Source of the DNA: Oscillatoria salina IIICB1
GTDB lineage: Bacteria > Cyanobacteriota > Cyanobacteriia > Cyanobacteriales > SIO1D9
Direction: 5' to 3'
DNA length: 45,644 bases
Assembly (NCBI RefSeq): GCF_020144665.1
Contig: NZ_JAAHBQ010000053.1
Location: 1-45,644, forward strand
In this document: positions 24,136 through 34,660 of the stretch, piece after piece
Position numbering within the stretch: position 1 is the stretch's first letter
Layout: each line of letters starts with the position of its first letter
The notes under the pieces: generated by a model
The model's input: only the letters and a program-made list of their open reading frames with translations
Told to the model about the DNA's origin: nothing
Databases searched by the model: none
Program-made: the position numbers and the translations under genes

Positions 24136-24406
24136 GTTATTAGAAGCTAGGAAATACGGAAAATAATTGTCAAGATCTGCTTCAGTAGCCGATCTTGCTT
24201 ACTGAAGCCAAGACAGGGATAGAAAAATTAAGCCACCATAGCTTCAAAACTTAGGCAGCCAATTTGGTAAATTGACAAAGGTATACTTGAATTTAGGTGT
24301 TACTGCCAAAACGGTGCTTTTTCTGAGGAGGATTTGCTCAGCAGAGCAAATATTTCCAGCATAATAGTGTAATTTTTAGTTTAATTGAGTCTTCAAAGGT
24401 ATACGC
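24136..24406 (+). promoter_or_regulatory. gatA upstream region with interleaved inverted repeats
   Basis: This region contains two crossed inverted repeats: CAAGATC (24171-24177) with GATCTTG (24191-24197), and GCTTCAGTA (24179-24187) with TACTGAAGC (24200-24208). Because the arms alternate they can form either of two stems or a pseudoknot. A further 8-bp hairpin ATTTGCTC/GAGCAAAT lies at 24332-24351, 55 bp before gatA. CAAAGGTATAC occurs twice (24276-24286 and 24394-24404); the second copy supplies the ribosome-binding AAAGG of gatA. I see no gene here. Confidence 0.45.
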
Positions 24407-25870
24407 ATGGTATCCATCCGCGAGTTGCATAGACAATTAATTAGGAAAGAACGCTCGGCTATTGAAATTACCAAAGAAACATTAGAGCGTATTGAAGTTA
24501 TAGAACCAAAAGTAAATAGTTATTTGTCCGTGACGGCAGATTTAGCCCTAGAAACAGCAAAGCAGGTGGATGCAAAAATTGCTGCTGGGGAGGAAATTGG
24601 GCTACTAGCGGGAATTCCGATCGCGATTAAAGACAATTTATGTACCAAAGGAATTCGGACAACTTGCGGCTCGAAAATCTTAGAAAATTTTGTCCCACCT
24701 TATGAGTCAACGGTAACGCAAAAGCTGAAGTCGGCAGGAGCGGTAATGGTGGGGAAAACGAACTTAGACGAGTTCGCAATGGGAAGTTCTACGGAAAATT
24801 CTGCTTATAAGGTGACAGCTAATCCTTGGGATTTACAACGAGTTCCGGGAGGTTCGTCTGGGGGTTCAGCCGCAGCAGTAGCCGCAAGAGAATGTGTAGT
24901 CGCGCTAGGTTCGGATACTGGTGGTTCGATTCGCCAACCTGCATCTTTATGCGGTGTGGTAGGGATGAAACCGACTTATGGTTTAGTGTCTCGCTATGGT
25001 TTAGTCGCTTTTGCTTCTTCTTTGGATCAAATTGGTCCGTTAGCTAACAGTGTAGAAGATGCAGCAATTCTACTGGGCGCGATCGCCGGACACGATCCTC
25101 AAGATTCTACTTCTCTAAAAGTGGAAATTCCGGATTACGCGAAGTTACTCAGACCAAATTTTCATTCCCGCAGCCGGTTGCGAATTGGCATTATTAAAGA
25201 AACCTTCGGTCAAGGTTTAGACACTGCTGTTGAAGAAGCAGTGAAAAAAGGGATCGAGCAACTACAAGATTTAGGTGCAGAAATTCAAATTATTTCTTGT
25301 CCTCGTTTCCGTTACGGTTTGCCTGCTTACTATATTATTGCTCCCAGTGAAGCATCGGCTAACCTAGCTCGTTACGATGGAGTTAAATATGGCTTGCGGG
25401 TAGAAGATCCCGATAGTTTATTGGAAATGTACGAGAAAACCCGCGCTGAGGGTTTCGGTTCGGAAGTTAAACGCCGGATTATGATTGGAACTTATACTCT
25501 TTCAGCCGGGTATTATGATGCTTACTACTTAAAAGCGCAAAAAGTCCGCACTTTGATTAAAAGAGACTTTGAATCTGCTTTTGAGAAAGTTGATGTCTTA
25601 GTTTGTCCAACTTCACCAATCACCGCCTTTAAAGCAGGAGAAAAAACCACCGATCCTTTAAGTATGTATCTGATCGATTTAATGACTATTCCCGTTAATT
25701 TGGCTGGTTTACCTGCAATTAGCGTCCCTTGTGGCTTTGACGGACAAGGATTACCCATCGGAATGCAGCTTATTGGTAAAGTTTGCCGGGAAGATTTACT
25801 ACTGCAAGTGGCTCATGCTTACGAACAATCAACCAACTGGCATCTAAAAAATCCGTCATTGACACGATAA
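24407..25870 (+). CDS. gatA: Glutamyl-tRNA(Gln)/aspartyl-tRNA(Asn) amidotransferase subunit A
   Basis: This 487-residue amidase-signature enzyme is the glutaminase subunit of GatCAB, which converts Glu-tRNA(Gln) to Gln-tRNA(Gln). The Ser-cisSer-Lys triad is complete: Lys75 in PIAIKDNL, Ser150 in [11 protein letters not shown] and nucleophile Ser174 in [13 protein letters not shown]. Downstream conserved segments include [32 protein letters not shown] and [16 protein letters not shown]. The length is typical. The ATG at 24407 is preceded by AAAGG at about 8 bp. gatB and gatC are not in the window, as expected for cyanobacteria, where the three genes are usually scattered. Confidence 0.95.
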   Translation: MVSIRELHRQLIRKERSAIEITKETLERIEVIEPKVNSYLSVTADLALETAKQVDAKIAAGEEIGLLAGIPIAIKDNLCTKGIRTTCGSKILENFVPPYESTVTQKLKSAGAVMVGKTNLDEFAMGSSTENSAYKVTANPWDLQRVPGGSSGGSAAAVAARECVVALGSDTGGSIRQPASLCGVVGMKPTYGLVSRYGLVAFASSLDQIGPLANSVEDAAILLGAIAGHDPQDSTSLKVEIPDYAKLLRPNFHSRSRLRIGIIKETFGQGLDTAVEEAVKKGIEQLQDLGAEIQIISCPRFRYGLPAYYIIAPSEASANLARYDGVKYGLRVEDPDSLLEMYEKTRAEGFGSEVKRRIMIGTYTLSAGYYDAYYLKAQKVRTLIKRDFESAFEKVDVLVCPTSPITAFKAGEKTTDPLSMYLIDLMTIPVNLAGLPAISVPCGFDGQGLPIGMQLIGKVCREDLLLQVAHAYEQSTNWHLKNPSLTR

Positions 25871-25929
25871 GCAGTTTCTTTAGTAAAGTGAATACATCTT
25901 ACTGAAAACTGATTTTGGGGCAAAATAAA

Positions 25930-26817
25930 GTGGAAATTGGAGCCTTTAAGTATTTCCTGGCGATCGCGACGGGAACAGCCGTTTCTATCTATCTTTTACT
26001 TTGTCTTGTCTTGTTACTGTGGCAAAATCGCTTGATTTTTGTTCCCTATCTACCTGTGGAGACAACTCCTAGAGATATCGGTTTGGCTTATGAAGAGGTG
26101 TGGTTGCCAATTACCGCGAAAAAGGGTAAGGAAGAAAATTTACACGGTTGGTGGTTGCCCGCAGTGGCTCCGAAAATTGGCGTCTTACTTTATCTTCACG
26201 GTAACGGTAGTAATGTGGTTGGTTATTTGTCCCAAGCCCAATTGTTTCTTCACTTAGGTTTCGATGTTTTCCTCTTTGATTATCGCGGCTATGGTCGCAG
26301 TCAAGGCAAGTTTCCGGTGGAAAAACAGGTTTACGAAGATGCGGAAACGGCTTTCAACTATTTAGTAGAGGAAAGAGGTATCTCTCCAAAAGAGATTTTT
26401 GTTTATGGTTTTTCCTTGGGAGGCGCGATCGCGATCGAGTTAGCAACTCATCATCCGGAAATTCCCGCTATGATTATTCAAGGATCTTTTACTTCCTTGC
26501 GGGAAATGTCGAACCATAAAAGTTGGTATTTCCGTCTTTTCCCGGTAGATTTGTTACTCATTCACAAATTTGACTCGCTGAGTAAAATTAATTCCCTCTC
26601 AATGCCATTATTCTTTATTCACGGCACTAGCGATCGCACTGTACCCGCTTACATGAGTCAAGTTTTACACGACGCAGCTACATCACCAAAACAACTTTGG
26701 TTTGTACCCGACGCAGGACATAATGATGTAGCTTCTGTTGCGGGAGAACAATATTTACAAAAGATTCGTGAATTTCTCGAAATGGTTAACTCTCACCGCA
26801 CTACAGTAAAAACATAG
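25930..26817 (+). CDS. Membrane-anchored alpha/beta hydrolase
   Basis: This is an alpha/beta hydrolase of about 295 residues with an N-terminal membrane helix (FLAIATGTAVSIYLLLCLVLLLW). Motifs are the oxyanion LYLHGNGSNVVGY, FDYRGYGRSQG, nucleophile elbow YGFSLGGAIA (Ser in GFSLG), the acid region FIHGTSDRTVPA (Asp) and catalytic His in DAGHND. It resembles the BEM46/FrsA-like group of uncharacterised serine hydrolases; the substrate is unknown. A TTG at 25915 is an alternative start five codons upstream. I prefer GTG 25930 because a GGGG lies about 9 bp ahead. The gap to gatA is about 60 bp, so read-through is possible. Confidence 0.88.
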   Translation: MEIGAFKYFLAIATGTAVSIYLLLCLVLLLWQNRLIFVPYLPVETTPRDIGLAYEEVWLPITAKKGKEENLHGWWLPAVAPKIGVLLYLHGNGSNVVGYLSQAQLFLHLGFDVFLFDYRGYGRSQGKFPVEKQVYEDAETAFNYLVEERGISPKEIFVYGFSLGGAIAIELATHHPEIPAMIIQGSFTSLREMSNHKSWYFRLFPVDLLLIHKFDSLSKINSLSMPLFFIHGTSDRTVPAYMSQVLHDAATSPKQLWFVPDAGHNDVASVAGEQYLQKIREFLEMVNSHRTTVKT

Positions 26818-26932
26818 ATATCTCGGTCGTACAAGTTAAATATCTTAACCTAGCTGTTTTGGTGGTGCGAGCTTCCAAACCACTTTTTTCAGCTTGATTT
26901 TTCGGAAATTTAGTCTCTAATTACGAAATTTT

Positions 26933-29900
26933 ATGTCTTTTGTTGGTCTTCACATCCACAGCGATTATAGCCTGCTCGATGGAGCTTCCCAGTTACCAGC
27001 TTTAGTTGAGAGAGCAGTAGAATTAGGAATGCCCGCGATCGCCCTTACCGATCATGGTGTCATGTATGGTGCAGTTCAATTAGTTAATCTTTGTCGAGAT
27101 CGAGGCATTAAACCCATTATCGGCAATGAAATGTACATCATCAACGCCGATAATATCAGTGAGAGAAAAAAGTATCAAAAATTCCATCAAATAGTCTTAG
27201 CCAAAAACAGTCAAGGCTATAAAAACTTAGTTAAATTAACTACTAAATCCCATTTAGAAGGTTATTACTATCGCCCTCAAATTAACAAAAAGTTATTATC
27301 AGAATACAGCGAAGGTTTAATTATCACCAGTGCTTGTCTCGCTGGCGAAGTTCCCCAAAATATCATTAAAGGCGACTTTCAACAAGCGCGCCAAGTAGCC
27401 AAATGGTATAAAAAAATCTTTGGTGATGACTACTATTTAGAATTGCAAGATCATGGTTCGAGAGAGGATCGTTTAGTTAACGTTGAACTAGTGAAAATTG
27501 CCCGGGAATTAGATATTAAATTAATTATAACTAACGACTCTCATTTTATTGCTTGTCATGACGTAGAAGCACACGACGCATTACTTTGTATTCAAACTGG
27601 AAAACTCATCGAAGATAATCAACGAATGCGTTATAGCGGGACTGAGTATCTCAAATCCGCAGAGGAAATGAAACAATTATTCCGGGATCATTTGGATGAC
27701 GAAATCGTTGCAGAAGCGATCGCTAATACCCTCGAAATTGCTGAAAAAGTCCAGCCTTACAACTTAAAAAGTAAACCTCGCCTACCTAATTTTCCCATAC
27801 CTTCGGGCTATACATCTGATACTTATCTCGAAGCTGTAGCTTGGGAAGGACTAGAAAATCGACTCAAATGCAAAACGCGATCGGAAATCGAGCCTGACTA
27901 CAAACAACGACTGGAATACGAACTAAAAATCATGCAACAAATGGGTTTTTCTACCTATTTTTTAGTTGTCTGGGATTATATTAAATATGCTAGAGAACGC
28001 CAAATTCCTGTCGGTCCGGGACGCGGTTCTGCCGCAGGTTCTTTAGTAGCTTATGCTTTAGGAATTACGAATATCGATCCAGTTCATCACGGACTATTAT
28101 TTGAAAGATTTCTCAATCCAGAACGCATCTCAATGCCGGATATCGATACCGATTTTTGTATTGAAAGACGAGATGAAGTTATCAACTATGTAACTGAAAA
28201 ATATGGCGCAGATAAGGTGGCTCAAATTATTACCTTTAACCGGATGACTTCTAAAGCAGTTTTGAAGGATGTAGCGCGAGTTTTAGGTGTTAGTTATGCA
28301 GACTCAGATCGCCTAGCAAAAATGATTCCTGTAGCGAGGGGAAAACCAGCTAAACTGAAAGTGATGATTTCCGAGGCTACACCCGAACCAAGGTTTAAAG
28401 AAGCTTACGAACAAGAGACAGTTAAAATTAAAAATATCCGAGGTGAAGAAAAAGAAGAAATTCCGGTTCGTCGCTGGGTAGATATGGCAATTCGGATCGA
28501 AGGAACTAATAAAACTTTTGGCGTTCATGCGGCTGGTGTCGTCATTTCTTCTGTACCTTTAGATGAAATTGTCCCGCTACAAAGAAATAATGAAAAAGCA
28601 GTAATTACTCAGTATTCTATGGATGAATTAGAATCGCTGGGCTTGCTGAAAATGGACTTTTTGGGCTTAAAAAATTTGACGGCAATCCAAAAGACTGTTA
28701 AGTTAATTGGGCAAAACAAACAAGTGGAAATAGAACCAGATGAAATCACTTTTGAAGAAAGAAAAACTCTGGATATTGTCCGCAAAGAAAAAATTAAGTT
28801 AAACTCAGAGAATCCCGTTAGAAAAACTTACGAACTTTTAGAATCTGGTGAATTAGAAGGCGTATTTCAATTAGAATCTTCGGGAATGCGTCAAGTAGTA
28901 CAAAAACTAAAACCTTCCAATATAGAAGATATATCTTCAATTTTAGCTCTTTATCGTCCGGGACCTTTAGATTCGGGACTTGTAGACCAATTTATTGACC
29001 GAAAACATGGTCGCGAACAAGTTGAATATCAGCATCCAATGTTGGAGCCAATTTTAGAAGAAACTTATGGAACTCTTTGCTTTCAAGAACAAATTATGCG
29101 GATGGCTCAAGATTTAGCTGGTTATTCTTTAGGACAAGCAGATTTGTTGCGAAGAGCAATGGGAAAAAAGAAAATGGCTGAGATGCAAAAGCATCGAGAA
29201 ATTTTTATCGATGGTGCTACTAAAAATGGAGTTTTGAAAACCATTGCTGAAAGTTTATTCGAGCAAATGATCAATTTTGCAGAATATTGTTTCAATAAAT
29301 CCCATTCGACGGCTTATGCTTATGTAACTTACCAAACAGCTTATTTGAAAGCTAATTATCCGGTTGAGTTTATGGCAACTTTGCTAACTTTAAATAGTAG
29401 TAATTCAGATAAAATTGAGAAATATATTGAAAATTGTCGGACAATAAATATTAAGATTGAACCGCCAGATATTAATCGCTCAGAGGTAGATTTTACTCCG
29501 GTGGGAGAGAAGATTCTGTTTGGATTGTCCGCAGTGCGTAATTTAGGGGAAGCAGCAATTGAGAATATTTTAACTGCGAGAAAAGAAGCAGGAGGAAAGT
29601 TTAGTAGTTTAGCAGAATTATGCGATCGCGTGAATTTGCGTGTGGTTAACCGTCGTGCTTTGGAAACTTTAATTAAGTGTGGTGCGCTGGATAATATTGA
29701 GCCAAATCGCAATCAACTTTTACACGATCTTGAATTAGTTTACGGTTGGGCGCAAAGGAGAGCAAAAGATCGCGAAATCGGGCAAATAACTCTCTTCGAT
29801 GTGATGGCAAATACAAGTGTAGAAGAAGATAGCGAACGAGTATATGAGTCTGCACCGAAAGCTGGGAAAGTAGCTGATTTCCCCGCAAAAGAAAAGTTAC

Positions 29901-30547
29901 AGTCTGAAAAAGAATTGCTGGGTTTCTACGTTTCCGAACATCCTTTAAATGCAGCCAATAAAGCGGCAGGAAGAATATTTTCACCAATTGATTTTAATCA
30001 GTTAGGTGGAAAAGGTTTGAGGTCAAAAGTTTGTGTAATTGGGATGTTGAGCGAAGTCAAACATCATATTAGTAAAAAATCTGGCGATCGCATGGCTTTT
30101 GTAAAAGTAGAAGATATTTCTAGTCAAATTGAAGGTGTAGTATTTGCTAGTGTTTATGCTGAGATTGAACAATATTTGCAAGTTGATGTTCCTTTGGTTA
30201 TTTGGGGGAAAGTAGATAAACGTGAAGAAAAAATTCAACTAATTGTGGAAGATTTAGAGCTTATTGAAAAGGTACGAATGATTATGATTGACTTAGACGT
30301 TAATCAAGTTAATCATAGTGAAAATGATAGTTATTTAAACCGTTTGAAAAGCCTTTTACAAGAACAACGAGGAGGAGAAAAAGCACGAGTTCCGGTAGTA
30401 GGAATTATTGGTTCTCATCAAGCTCGTCAATTTGTTCTTTTCGCCGAAAAATATTGGGTACAATCTTGTCAAGCTACTGTTAATTCTCTGCAAAATGCGA
30501 AATTTGCTGCTCGTCGGGAATCTTTGCTGAGTGACTATCGTTCCTAA
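26933..30547 (+). CDS. dnaE: DNA polymerase III alpha subunit, uninterrupted
   Basis: This 1204-residue replicative polymerase is complete. It has an N-terminal PHP domain ([24 protein letters not shown]), then the palm with [14 protein letters not shown] and catalytic PDIDTDF (Asp403, Asp405), fingers with [14 protein letters not shown], a helix-hairpin-helix region with [19 protein letters not shown], and an OB-fold near 1000-1080 ([13 protein letters not shown]). In many cyanobacteria dnaE is split into two genes by a trans-splicing intein between Tyr and Cys of the sequence AEY/CFN. Here [15 protein letters not shown] (Cys786) is continuous and no intein is present. The ATG at 26933 fits the family start. 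Confidence 0.96.
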   Translation: MSFVGLHIHSDYSLLDGASQLPALVERAVELGMPAIALTDHGVMYGAVQLVNLCRDRGIKPIIGNEMYIINADNISERKKYQKFHQIVLAKNSQGYKNLVKLTTKSHLEGYYYRPQINKKLLSEYSEGLIITSACLAGEVPQNIIKGDFQQARQVAKWYKKIFGDDYYLELQDHGSREDRLVNVELVKIARELDIKLIITNDSHFIACHDVEAHDALLCIQTGKLIEDNQRMRYSGTEYLKSAEEMKQLFRDHLDDEIVAEAIANTLEIAEKVQPYNLKSKPRLPNFPIPSGYTSDTYLEAVAWEGLENRLKCKTRSEIEPDYKQRLEYELKIMQQMGFSTYFLVVWDYIKYARERQIPVGPGRGSAAGSLVAYALGITNIDPVHHGLLFERFLNPERISMPDIDTDFCIERRDEVINYVTEKYGADKVAQIITFNRMTSKAVLKDVARVLGVSYADSDRLAKMIPVARGKPAKLKVMISEATPEPRFKEAYEQETVKIKNIRGEEKEEIPVRRWVDMAIRIEGTNKTFGVHAAGVVISSVPLDEIVPLQRNNEKAVITQYSMDELESLGLLKMDFLGLKNLTAIQKTVKLIGQNKQVEIEPDEITFEERKTLDIVRKEKIKLNSENPVRKTYELLESGELEGVFQLESSGMRQVVQKLKPSNIEDISSILALYRPGPLDSGLVDQFIDRKHGREQVEYQHPMLEPILEETYGTLCFQEQIMRMAQDLAGYSLGQADLLRRAMGKKKMAEMQKHREIFIDGATKNGVLKTIAESLFEQMINFAEYCFNKSHSTAYAYVTYQTAYLKANYPVEFMATLLTLNSSNSDKIEKYIENCRTINIKIEPPDINRSEVDFTPVGEKILFGLSAVRNLGEAAIENILTARKEAGGKFSSLAELCDRVNLRVVNRRALETLIKCGALDNIEPNRNQLLHDLELVYGWAQRRAKDREIGQITLFDVMANTSVEEDSERVYESAPKAGKVADFPAKEKLQSEKELLGFYVSEHPLNAANKAAGRIFSPIDFNQLGGKGLRSKVCVIGMLSEVKHHISKKSGDRMAFVKVEDISSQIEGVVFASVYAEIEQYLQVDVPLVIWGKVDKREEKIQLIVEDLELIEKVRMIMIDLDVNQVNHSENDSYLNRLKSLLQEQRGGEKARVPVVGIIGSHQARQFVLFAEKYWVQSCQATVNSLQNAKFAARRESLLSDYRS

Positions 30548-30723
30548 GAGTATTTTCGCTCGTTTCTTTACATAAGGTTAAATTTTGAGTATGCCTTTAT
30601 TTTTCTAGGCGAATATAATAAAGAGTAAATTTCCAGCTCAAAACTTGATTGGTACTAGAAAAATTAGCACAGACAAGATTATTTTCCTTCTTAGCGTTTT
30701 CACCTAGTGTTTTAGTAGTATTT

Positions 30724-31047
30724 ATGAAATTTCTGCTATCTTCTCACTCTAGTCGCGATCGAAGCGCCTTTCCCCAAGAATTAGCGAAGTTTAGCGCTAA
30801 AGTAGCTGCCGTTAGAGCTAGCCGAAATTTAAAGTCTAGTCGGGACGCCTCTTTCCACGCTGCTCCATTAATGCCTCTCAATCCACGAGATTCGACGGCT
30901 CTAGCTCGATTATTCGAGCGAGAAGATATAGAAGATATAGAAAATAACGTTAGAGATGTTCTCTTGGCTTTTATTCCCCAACCTTGTTGGGAAGATAACT
31001 TTTGGGAGCAGTCAGAAAACTTTGATTTTCTGGCTGAGTACCTGTAA
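30724..31047 (+). CDS. Small hypothetical protein
   Basis: This is a 107-residue frame with a basic, Ser/Ala/Arg-rich N-terminal half (SSHSSRDRSAFPQELAKFSAKVAAVRASRN) and an acidic C-terminus ending DNFWEQSENFDFLAEYL. No domain is recognised. The ATG at 30724 was chosen over a TTG 25 codons upstream; neither has a convincing ribosome-binding site. It ends 6 bp before the convergent HAS-barrel-like gene. Its opposite-strand frames are not open, and the amino acid composition looks protein-like, but evidence for expression is lacking. Confidence 0.5.
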   Translation: MKFLLSSHSSRDRSAFPQELAKFSAKVAAVRASRNLKSSRDASFHAAPLMPLNPRDSTALARLFEREDIEDIENNVRDVLLAFIPQPCWEDNFWEQSENFDFLAEYL

Positions 31048-31052
31048 AAATT

Positions 31053-31739
31053 TTAATAGCGAACTTGACTGAGGATATAACGTAGGCGATCGTAGTCATC
31101 CTGGAGTAAGACGTTTAAAGCTTTCCCCGCTTTTACTAACCACTGACGAACCGTAAGGTCGGCGCAGCCATCGCCGTTACGCAAGCGATAAATATTTCTT
31201 AAGGTGGCTGCCGTTAAAGCCTCTCCCGGTACTCTTGTCGTATCTAACAAAATTCGCAGAAAATCGAGTTCGTTCGTAAAATTAATTACCTCTTCAGGTT
31301 GACAAAAGTAAACTCCTTGATGGATCTGAGGTGGACGAGGAGGTAGATATTGAAAGATTTTACCAGCAGAACTCGCGCCATTCAAAGAAGATTGAGGAGA
31401 CTCAAAACCAACGATCGCCGCCGAAAATTCAGTTTTGAGCATCGCGAAAATTTGCGGTTGCTGTTCGCGCAACTCACTGAGGGACAAACCCAAAGCTCTA
31501 GCGCGATGGACAGAATCGATTACCGAAGTAGTAACATGAGTCACCACCGCCATAATTTTATTTCCCGACTCCTCATCAACTGATTTTACCCAACTGGCAA
31601 AAGGAGGCATTTTCGGAAAACTCAAATCTTCCGGTTCCAAACACTGCGCCAAAAATTCCGTCGTTGCGGTTTCAATCACCTCAGCAAAATGATTTGGGTG
31701 GCGAGATTCAGTAGCAAATTGCGGTAAGGGAAGACGCAT
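31053..31739 (-). CDS. Conserved cyanobacterial protein, HAS-barrel-like
   Basis: This is a 228-residue protein. The N-terminal two thirds read as a small beta-barrel with helical insertions: FAEVIETATTEFLAQCLEPEDLSFPKMPPFASWVKSVDE, IMAVVTHVTTSVIDSVHRARALGLSLSELREQQPQIFAMLKTEF, AAIVGFE and IFQYLPPRPPQIHQGVYFC. The final third is helical (WLVKAGKALNVLLQDDYDRLRYILSQVRY). I recall this arrangement from a cyanobacterial family annotated with a HAS-barrel domain, the barrel found at the N-terminus of HerA-type ATPases and ATP synthase beta subunits. No ATPase part is present here. Function is unknown. It is convergent with the small frame upstream and 83 bp downstream of ndhS. Confidence 0.65.
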   Translation of the reverse strand: MRLPLPQFATESRHPNHFAEVIETATTEFLAQCLEPEDLSFPKMPPFASWVKSVDEESGNKIMAVVTHVTTSVIDSVHRARALGLSLSELREQQPQIFAMLKTEFSAAIVGFESPQSSLNGASSAGKIFQYLPPRPPQIHQGVYFCQPEEVINFTNELDFLRILLDTTRVPGEALTAATLRNIYRLRNGDGCADLTVRQWLVKAGKALNVLLQDDYDRLRYILSQVRY

Positions 31740-31778
31740 AATCGAGCTTATTTAAGTAGATAAACTGAGCAGACCGAG

Positions 31779-31813
31779 AAAAACAGCGATCGGGCTAGAT
31801 GCCAGCGCCGATC
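31779..31813 (-). terminator. Possible terminator after ndhS
   Basis: On the minus strand GATCGG (31813-31808) pairs with CCGATC (31793-31788), followed within 4 nt by five T. The stem is only 6 bp with a 14-nt loop that can extend through GC pairs, so the call is moderate. Confidence 0.5.
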
Positions 31814-31822
31814 TCGCGATTA

Positions 31823-32011
31823 CTATTTTTTCCCAGCTTTGAGATCGACATTTTCTAGCTCGGATAAGTTAAAAGTAATCAATTTATCCCAGTTACCACC
31901 CTCAAACAAAACTGCTGCTTTGCCATCACTAACTCGTTGAACAATACCTTCAAAGTGGTAATAAGTATCGTCTGGATTAGTTACTTTCACCGTTGCACCG
32001 GGAAGAATCAT
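31823..32011 (-). CDS. ndhS: NDH-1 subunit S
   Basis: This 62-residue SH3-like protein matches NdhS of the photosynthetic NDH-1 complex ([55 protein letters not shown]). NdhS sits on the stromal side and forms part of the ferredoxin-docking site for cyclic electron flow around photosystem I. The conserved [10 protein letters not shown] segment is intact. The ATG at 32011 is the only sensible start. It is transcribed in the same direction as rodA upstream but with a 62-bp gap. Confidence 0.92.
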   Translation of the reverse strand: MILPGATVKVTNPDDTYYHFEGIVQRVSDGKAAVLFEGGNWDKLITFNLSELENVDLKAGKK

Positions 32012-32073
32012 AACTCTTTTCTATCCTCAAACTCAATCTTTGTTTAGTTTACTGTTGTTTGCGACTCTTAAGG

Positions 32074-33453
32074 CTAATATCTCATTCTACTTTGTCGGTA
32101 ATTAGCCACCGACTCGACAATTCCGATCGCCAGAAAATTCGTCAGTAGAGCCGAGCGTCCGTAACTCATCCACGGGAGAGGAATACCAGTAATCGGAGCC
32201 AAGCCTACAGTCATACTAATGTTAACGATTACCTGAAAAGCAATCATTGACAAAACACCAATCACCAACAAAGAACCAAAATCTTCTTTTGCCGAACGAG
32301 CAATTAGCACCAAACGCAAACAAATTAACCAAAAAGCGATTAAGAGTGCGATCGCGCCAATAAACCCCAACTGTTCGCCAATCGCACTAAAAATAAAGTC
32401 CGTATGTTGTTCGGGAATAAAATTCAACTTCGTTTGAGTAGCTTCATCGACTCCTCCCCCACACATTTTTCCCAAACTATTGACACCTCGCCCGCAAAGC
32501 TCTCCTGCGCCGATCGCGATCCGCGATTGAATTAAATGGTATCCGCCTCCGAGAGGGTCTTTTTCCGGCTCCAGAAACAGCAACAAGCGGTCTTTTTGAT
32601 AATCTTTCAAAAATCCCCACAGAAAGCCACCCAAACCGCCACTGATAAAATTAATCACGATCGCGATTACCGTACCGAAAAAGCGCCAAGGTAGAGTAAA
32701 CCAAGCAAGCAAAATCACGATCGCCAGACAACCCAACCATGCCGGAAAAAAGACATTAAACAAAATTGCTGAGAGCAAAGGAGAAATCAACAAAATCAGC
32801 CAACCCGGATTTGCATTTCCCCAATAAAGCATTCCCAAGGTAATTGCCCCAAACACTAGTGAAGTACCTAAGTCTGGCTGTAAAAATACTAATGCCCAAG
32901 GTAGCATGGTGACAGCCAAAGCACGAAAAACCGCACTTACTGTCGAAGCCGGACGAGCGTGGAGCAAAGCAGCCAAAGTAATAATCAAACCTAACTTAGC
33001 AAACTCTGACGGTTGGACATTAAAACCGCCAACCGTAATCCAACGCTGCGCCCCTTTAGCGGTAGCCCCGATCGCCATTACCGCCACTAAAGATAAATTA
33101 GTGAATGCGTAAATGAGCCAATGCCACTGCAACAGGTACTCGTACCGCCAGCGAGAGAGAAATAAGGCGATCGCCACTCCAACTATGCCAAAAACCGAGT
33201 GCTGCAACCAGGTAGTATCGTGCTGACCAATTTCTGTAGTGTAAATCATCAGTCCACCAAAGCTGGTCAAACCGAGAACCAAACTAAACAGAAACCAATC
33301 AACCTGCTTCCAAGAAGCTAACAAGGATGTCCAGCGATTACGAGTTAATACGGACTTAGACAACATTTTTCTTTTTGTAGTTGAGAAAAGCATACTGTGG
33401 CAATACTGCTGAGAACGGATACCGCAAGTTGCACAAAGACGAAGCTTACTCAT
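32074..33453 (-). CDS. rodA: Rod shape-determining glycosyltransferase RodA
   Basis: This 459-residue SEDS-family peptidoglycan polymerase works with a class B PBP in cell-wall elongation. It has about ten membrane helices and the SEDS motifs QRWITVGGFNVQPSEFAKL, FLQPDLGTSLVF, GGYHLIQSRIAIGAGELCG, FIPEQHTDFIFSAIGEQLGFIG and TGIPLPWMSYGRSALL. The start at 33453 has GAGG at 8 bp, while the later ATG at 33366 has no ribosome-binding site. The chosen start adds a 29-residue cytoplasmic extension with Cys7, Cys10, Cys18 and His19 (CATC and CH), which is unusual for RodA. Similar 'RodA' cyanobacterial proteins with about 420 residues would lack it. Confidence 0.9.
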   Translation of the reverse strand: MSKLRLCATCGIRSQQYCHSMLFSTTKRKMLSKSVLTRNRWTSLLASWKQVDWFLFSLVLGLTSFGGLMIYTTEIGQHDTTWLQHSVFGIVGVAIALFLSRWRYEYLLQWHWLIYAFTNLSLVAVMAIGATAKGAQRWITVGGFNVQPSEFAKLGLIITLAALLHARPASTVSAVFRALAVTMLPWALVFLQPDLGTSLVFGAITLGMLYWGNANPGWLILLISPLLSAILFNVFFPAWLGCLAIVILLAWFTLPWRFFGTVIAIVINFISGGLGGFLWGFLKDYQKDRLLLFLEPEKDPLGGGYHLIQSRIAIGAGELCGRGVNSLGKMCGGGVDEATQTKLNFIPEQHTDFIFSAIGEQLGFIGAIALLIAFWLICLRLVLIARSAKEDFGSLLVIGVLSMIAFQVIVNISMTVGLAPITGIPLPWMSYGRSALLTNFLAIGIVESVANYRQSRMRY

Positions 33454-33598
33454 CAGAGTTGCCTCATTTGGCTAGTCTACGCCTTGTTAGCAAAGAAAGG
33501 ACATCGCTCACAATAATTTTCTTGATGAGTATAGCAAAACCTGAAAAAAGTCAGTGATTTATTTAGGAATTAGTGATTTATTTTGCTGAGAGGTTTTT

Positions 33599-34660
33599 TT
33601 AAGCAAGAGCAACTACAGATACCTTCGCGGCGATCGCCCGAGCAATTTTCGTGAGTGCTTGAGCTGAAGCCGACTCAGGAGAACCAGTGACGATGGGAAT
33701 GCCGCGATCGCCACCTTCACGTAAAGAAATTTCTAGGGGTACGCAACCTAATAAGGGTACATTGAGTTCCTGGGAAGTTTTTTCTCCACCTCCAGAACCA
33801 AACAAATCATATTTTCGCTCGGGCAAATCTGGCGGGATAAAGTAACTCATATTTTCCACAATCCCCAACACATTTACACCTAACTGTTGAAACATTCTCA
33901 AACCGCGACGAGCATCTAACAAAGAAACATTTTGCGGAGTAGTTACGATCGCTGCACCAGCCATTGGTACTGCCTGTGCTAAAGTTAGTTGGGCATCTCC
34001 GGTTCCTGGTGGCAAATCCACAATTAAATAATCTAACTCGCCCCATTGGACTTGATAAAGAAATTGACGAATAATTCCATTGAGCATCGGACCTCGCCAA
34101 ATCACCGGCTGATCTGGGTTAATCAGAAAACCCATCGAAACCATTTTCACACCATGATTAAAAGCTGGTTCGAGAATTTCGCCCTCGGCTCCTTGCTGGA
34201 CGATCGCCTTAGCTTTTTCCAGTCCTAACATGGTCGGGACATTGGGACCATAAATATCAGCATCGAGCAAACCCACCTTAGCACCCGCTTGAGCCAAAGC
34301 CACCGCCACATTCACTGCGATCGTACTTTTTCCTACACCACCCTTCCCACTGGAAATAGCGACAATATTTTTAATTCCAGCGATCGTCTGGCGATCGGGT
34401 AAAGATTTTTGTTGCGGTGTTTCTGCTGTTACTTCTACTTCTACCTCTTCTACTCCTGGTAGCTGCTTGACCGCTTTTTGGCAATCTTCGACAATAAACT
34501 CCCGCAAGGGACAAGCAGGTGTAGTCAAAACCAAAGTAAAACTTACCTTCCCACCAGTAATTTCCACATTACGGATCATGTTTAACTCCACCAAACTCTT
34601 ATGGAGTTCGGGATCTTCCACGGGACGCAGAACCTCTAAAACTGAATTAGTATCGAGCAT
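33599..34660 (-). CDS. Mrp/NBP35-type ATP-binding Fe-S cluster carrier
   Basis: This 353-residue protein has an N-terminal MIP18/DUF59 domain (about 1-80, including TTPACPLREF) and a C-terminal deviant-Walker P-loop ATPase. The P-loop ATPase contains SGKGGVGKSTIAVN (105-116), DADIYGPNVPTMLG, DLPPGTGDAQL and VENMSYF. Proteins of this type (ApbC/Mrp) carry and transfer 4Fe-4S clusters. The CxxC pair often seen near the C-terminus is not visible, so cluster binding may differ. The ATG at 34660 is preferred; a TTG two codons upstream is the only longer alternative. Confidence 0.92.
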   Translation of the reverse strand: MLDTNSVLEVLRPVEDPELHKSLVELNMIRNVEITGGKVSFTLVLTTPACPLREFIVEDCQKAVKQLPGVEEVEVEVTAETPQQKSLPDRQTIAGIKNIVAISSGKGGVGKSTIAVNVAVALAQAGAKVGLLDADIYGPNVPTMLGLEKAKAIVQQGAEGEILEPAFNHGVKMVSMGFLINPDQPVIWRGPMLNGIIRQFLYQVQWGELDYLIVDLPPGTGDAQLTLAQAVPMAGAAIVTTPQNVSLLDARRGLRMFQQLGVNVLGIVENMSYFIPPDLPERKYDLFGSGGGEKTSQELNVPLLGCVPLEISLREGGDRGIPIVTGSPESASAQALTKIARAIAAKVSVVALA

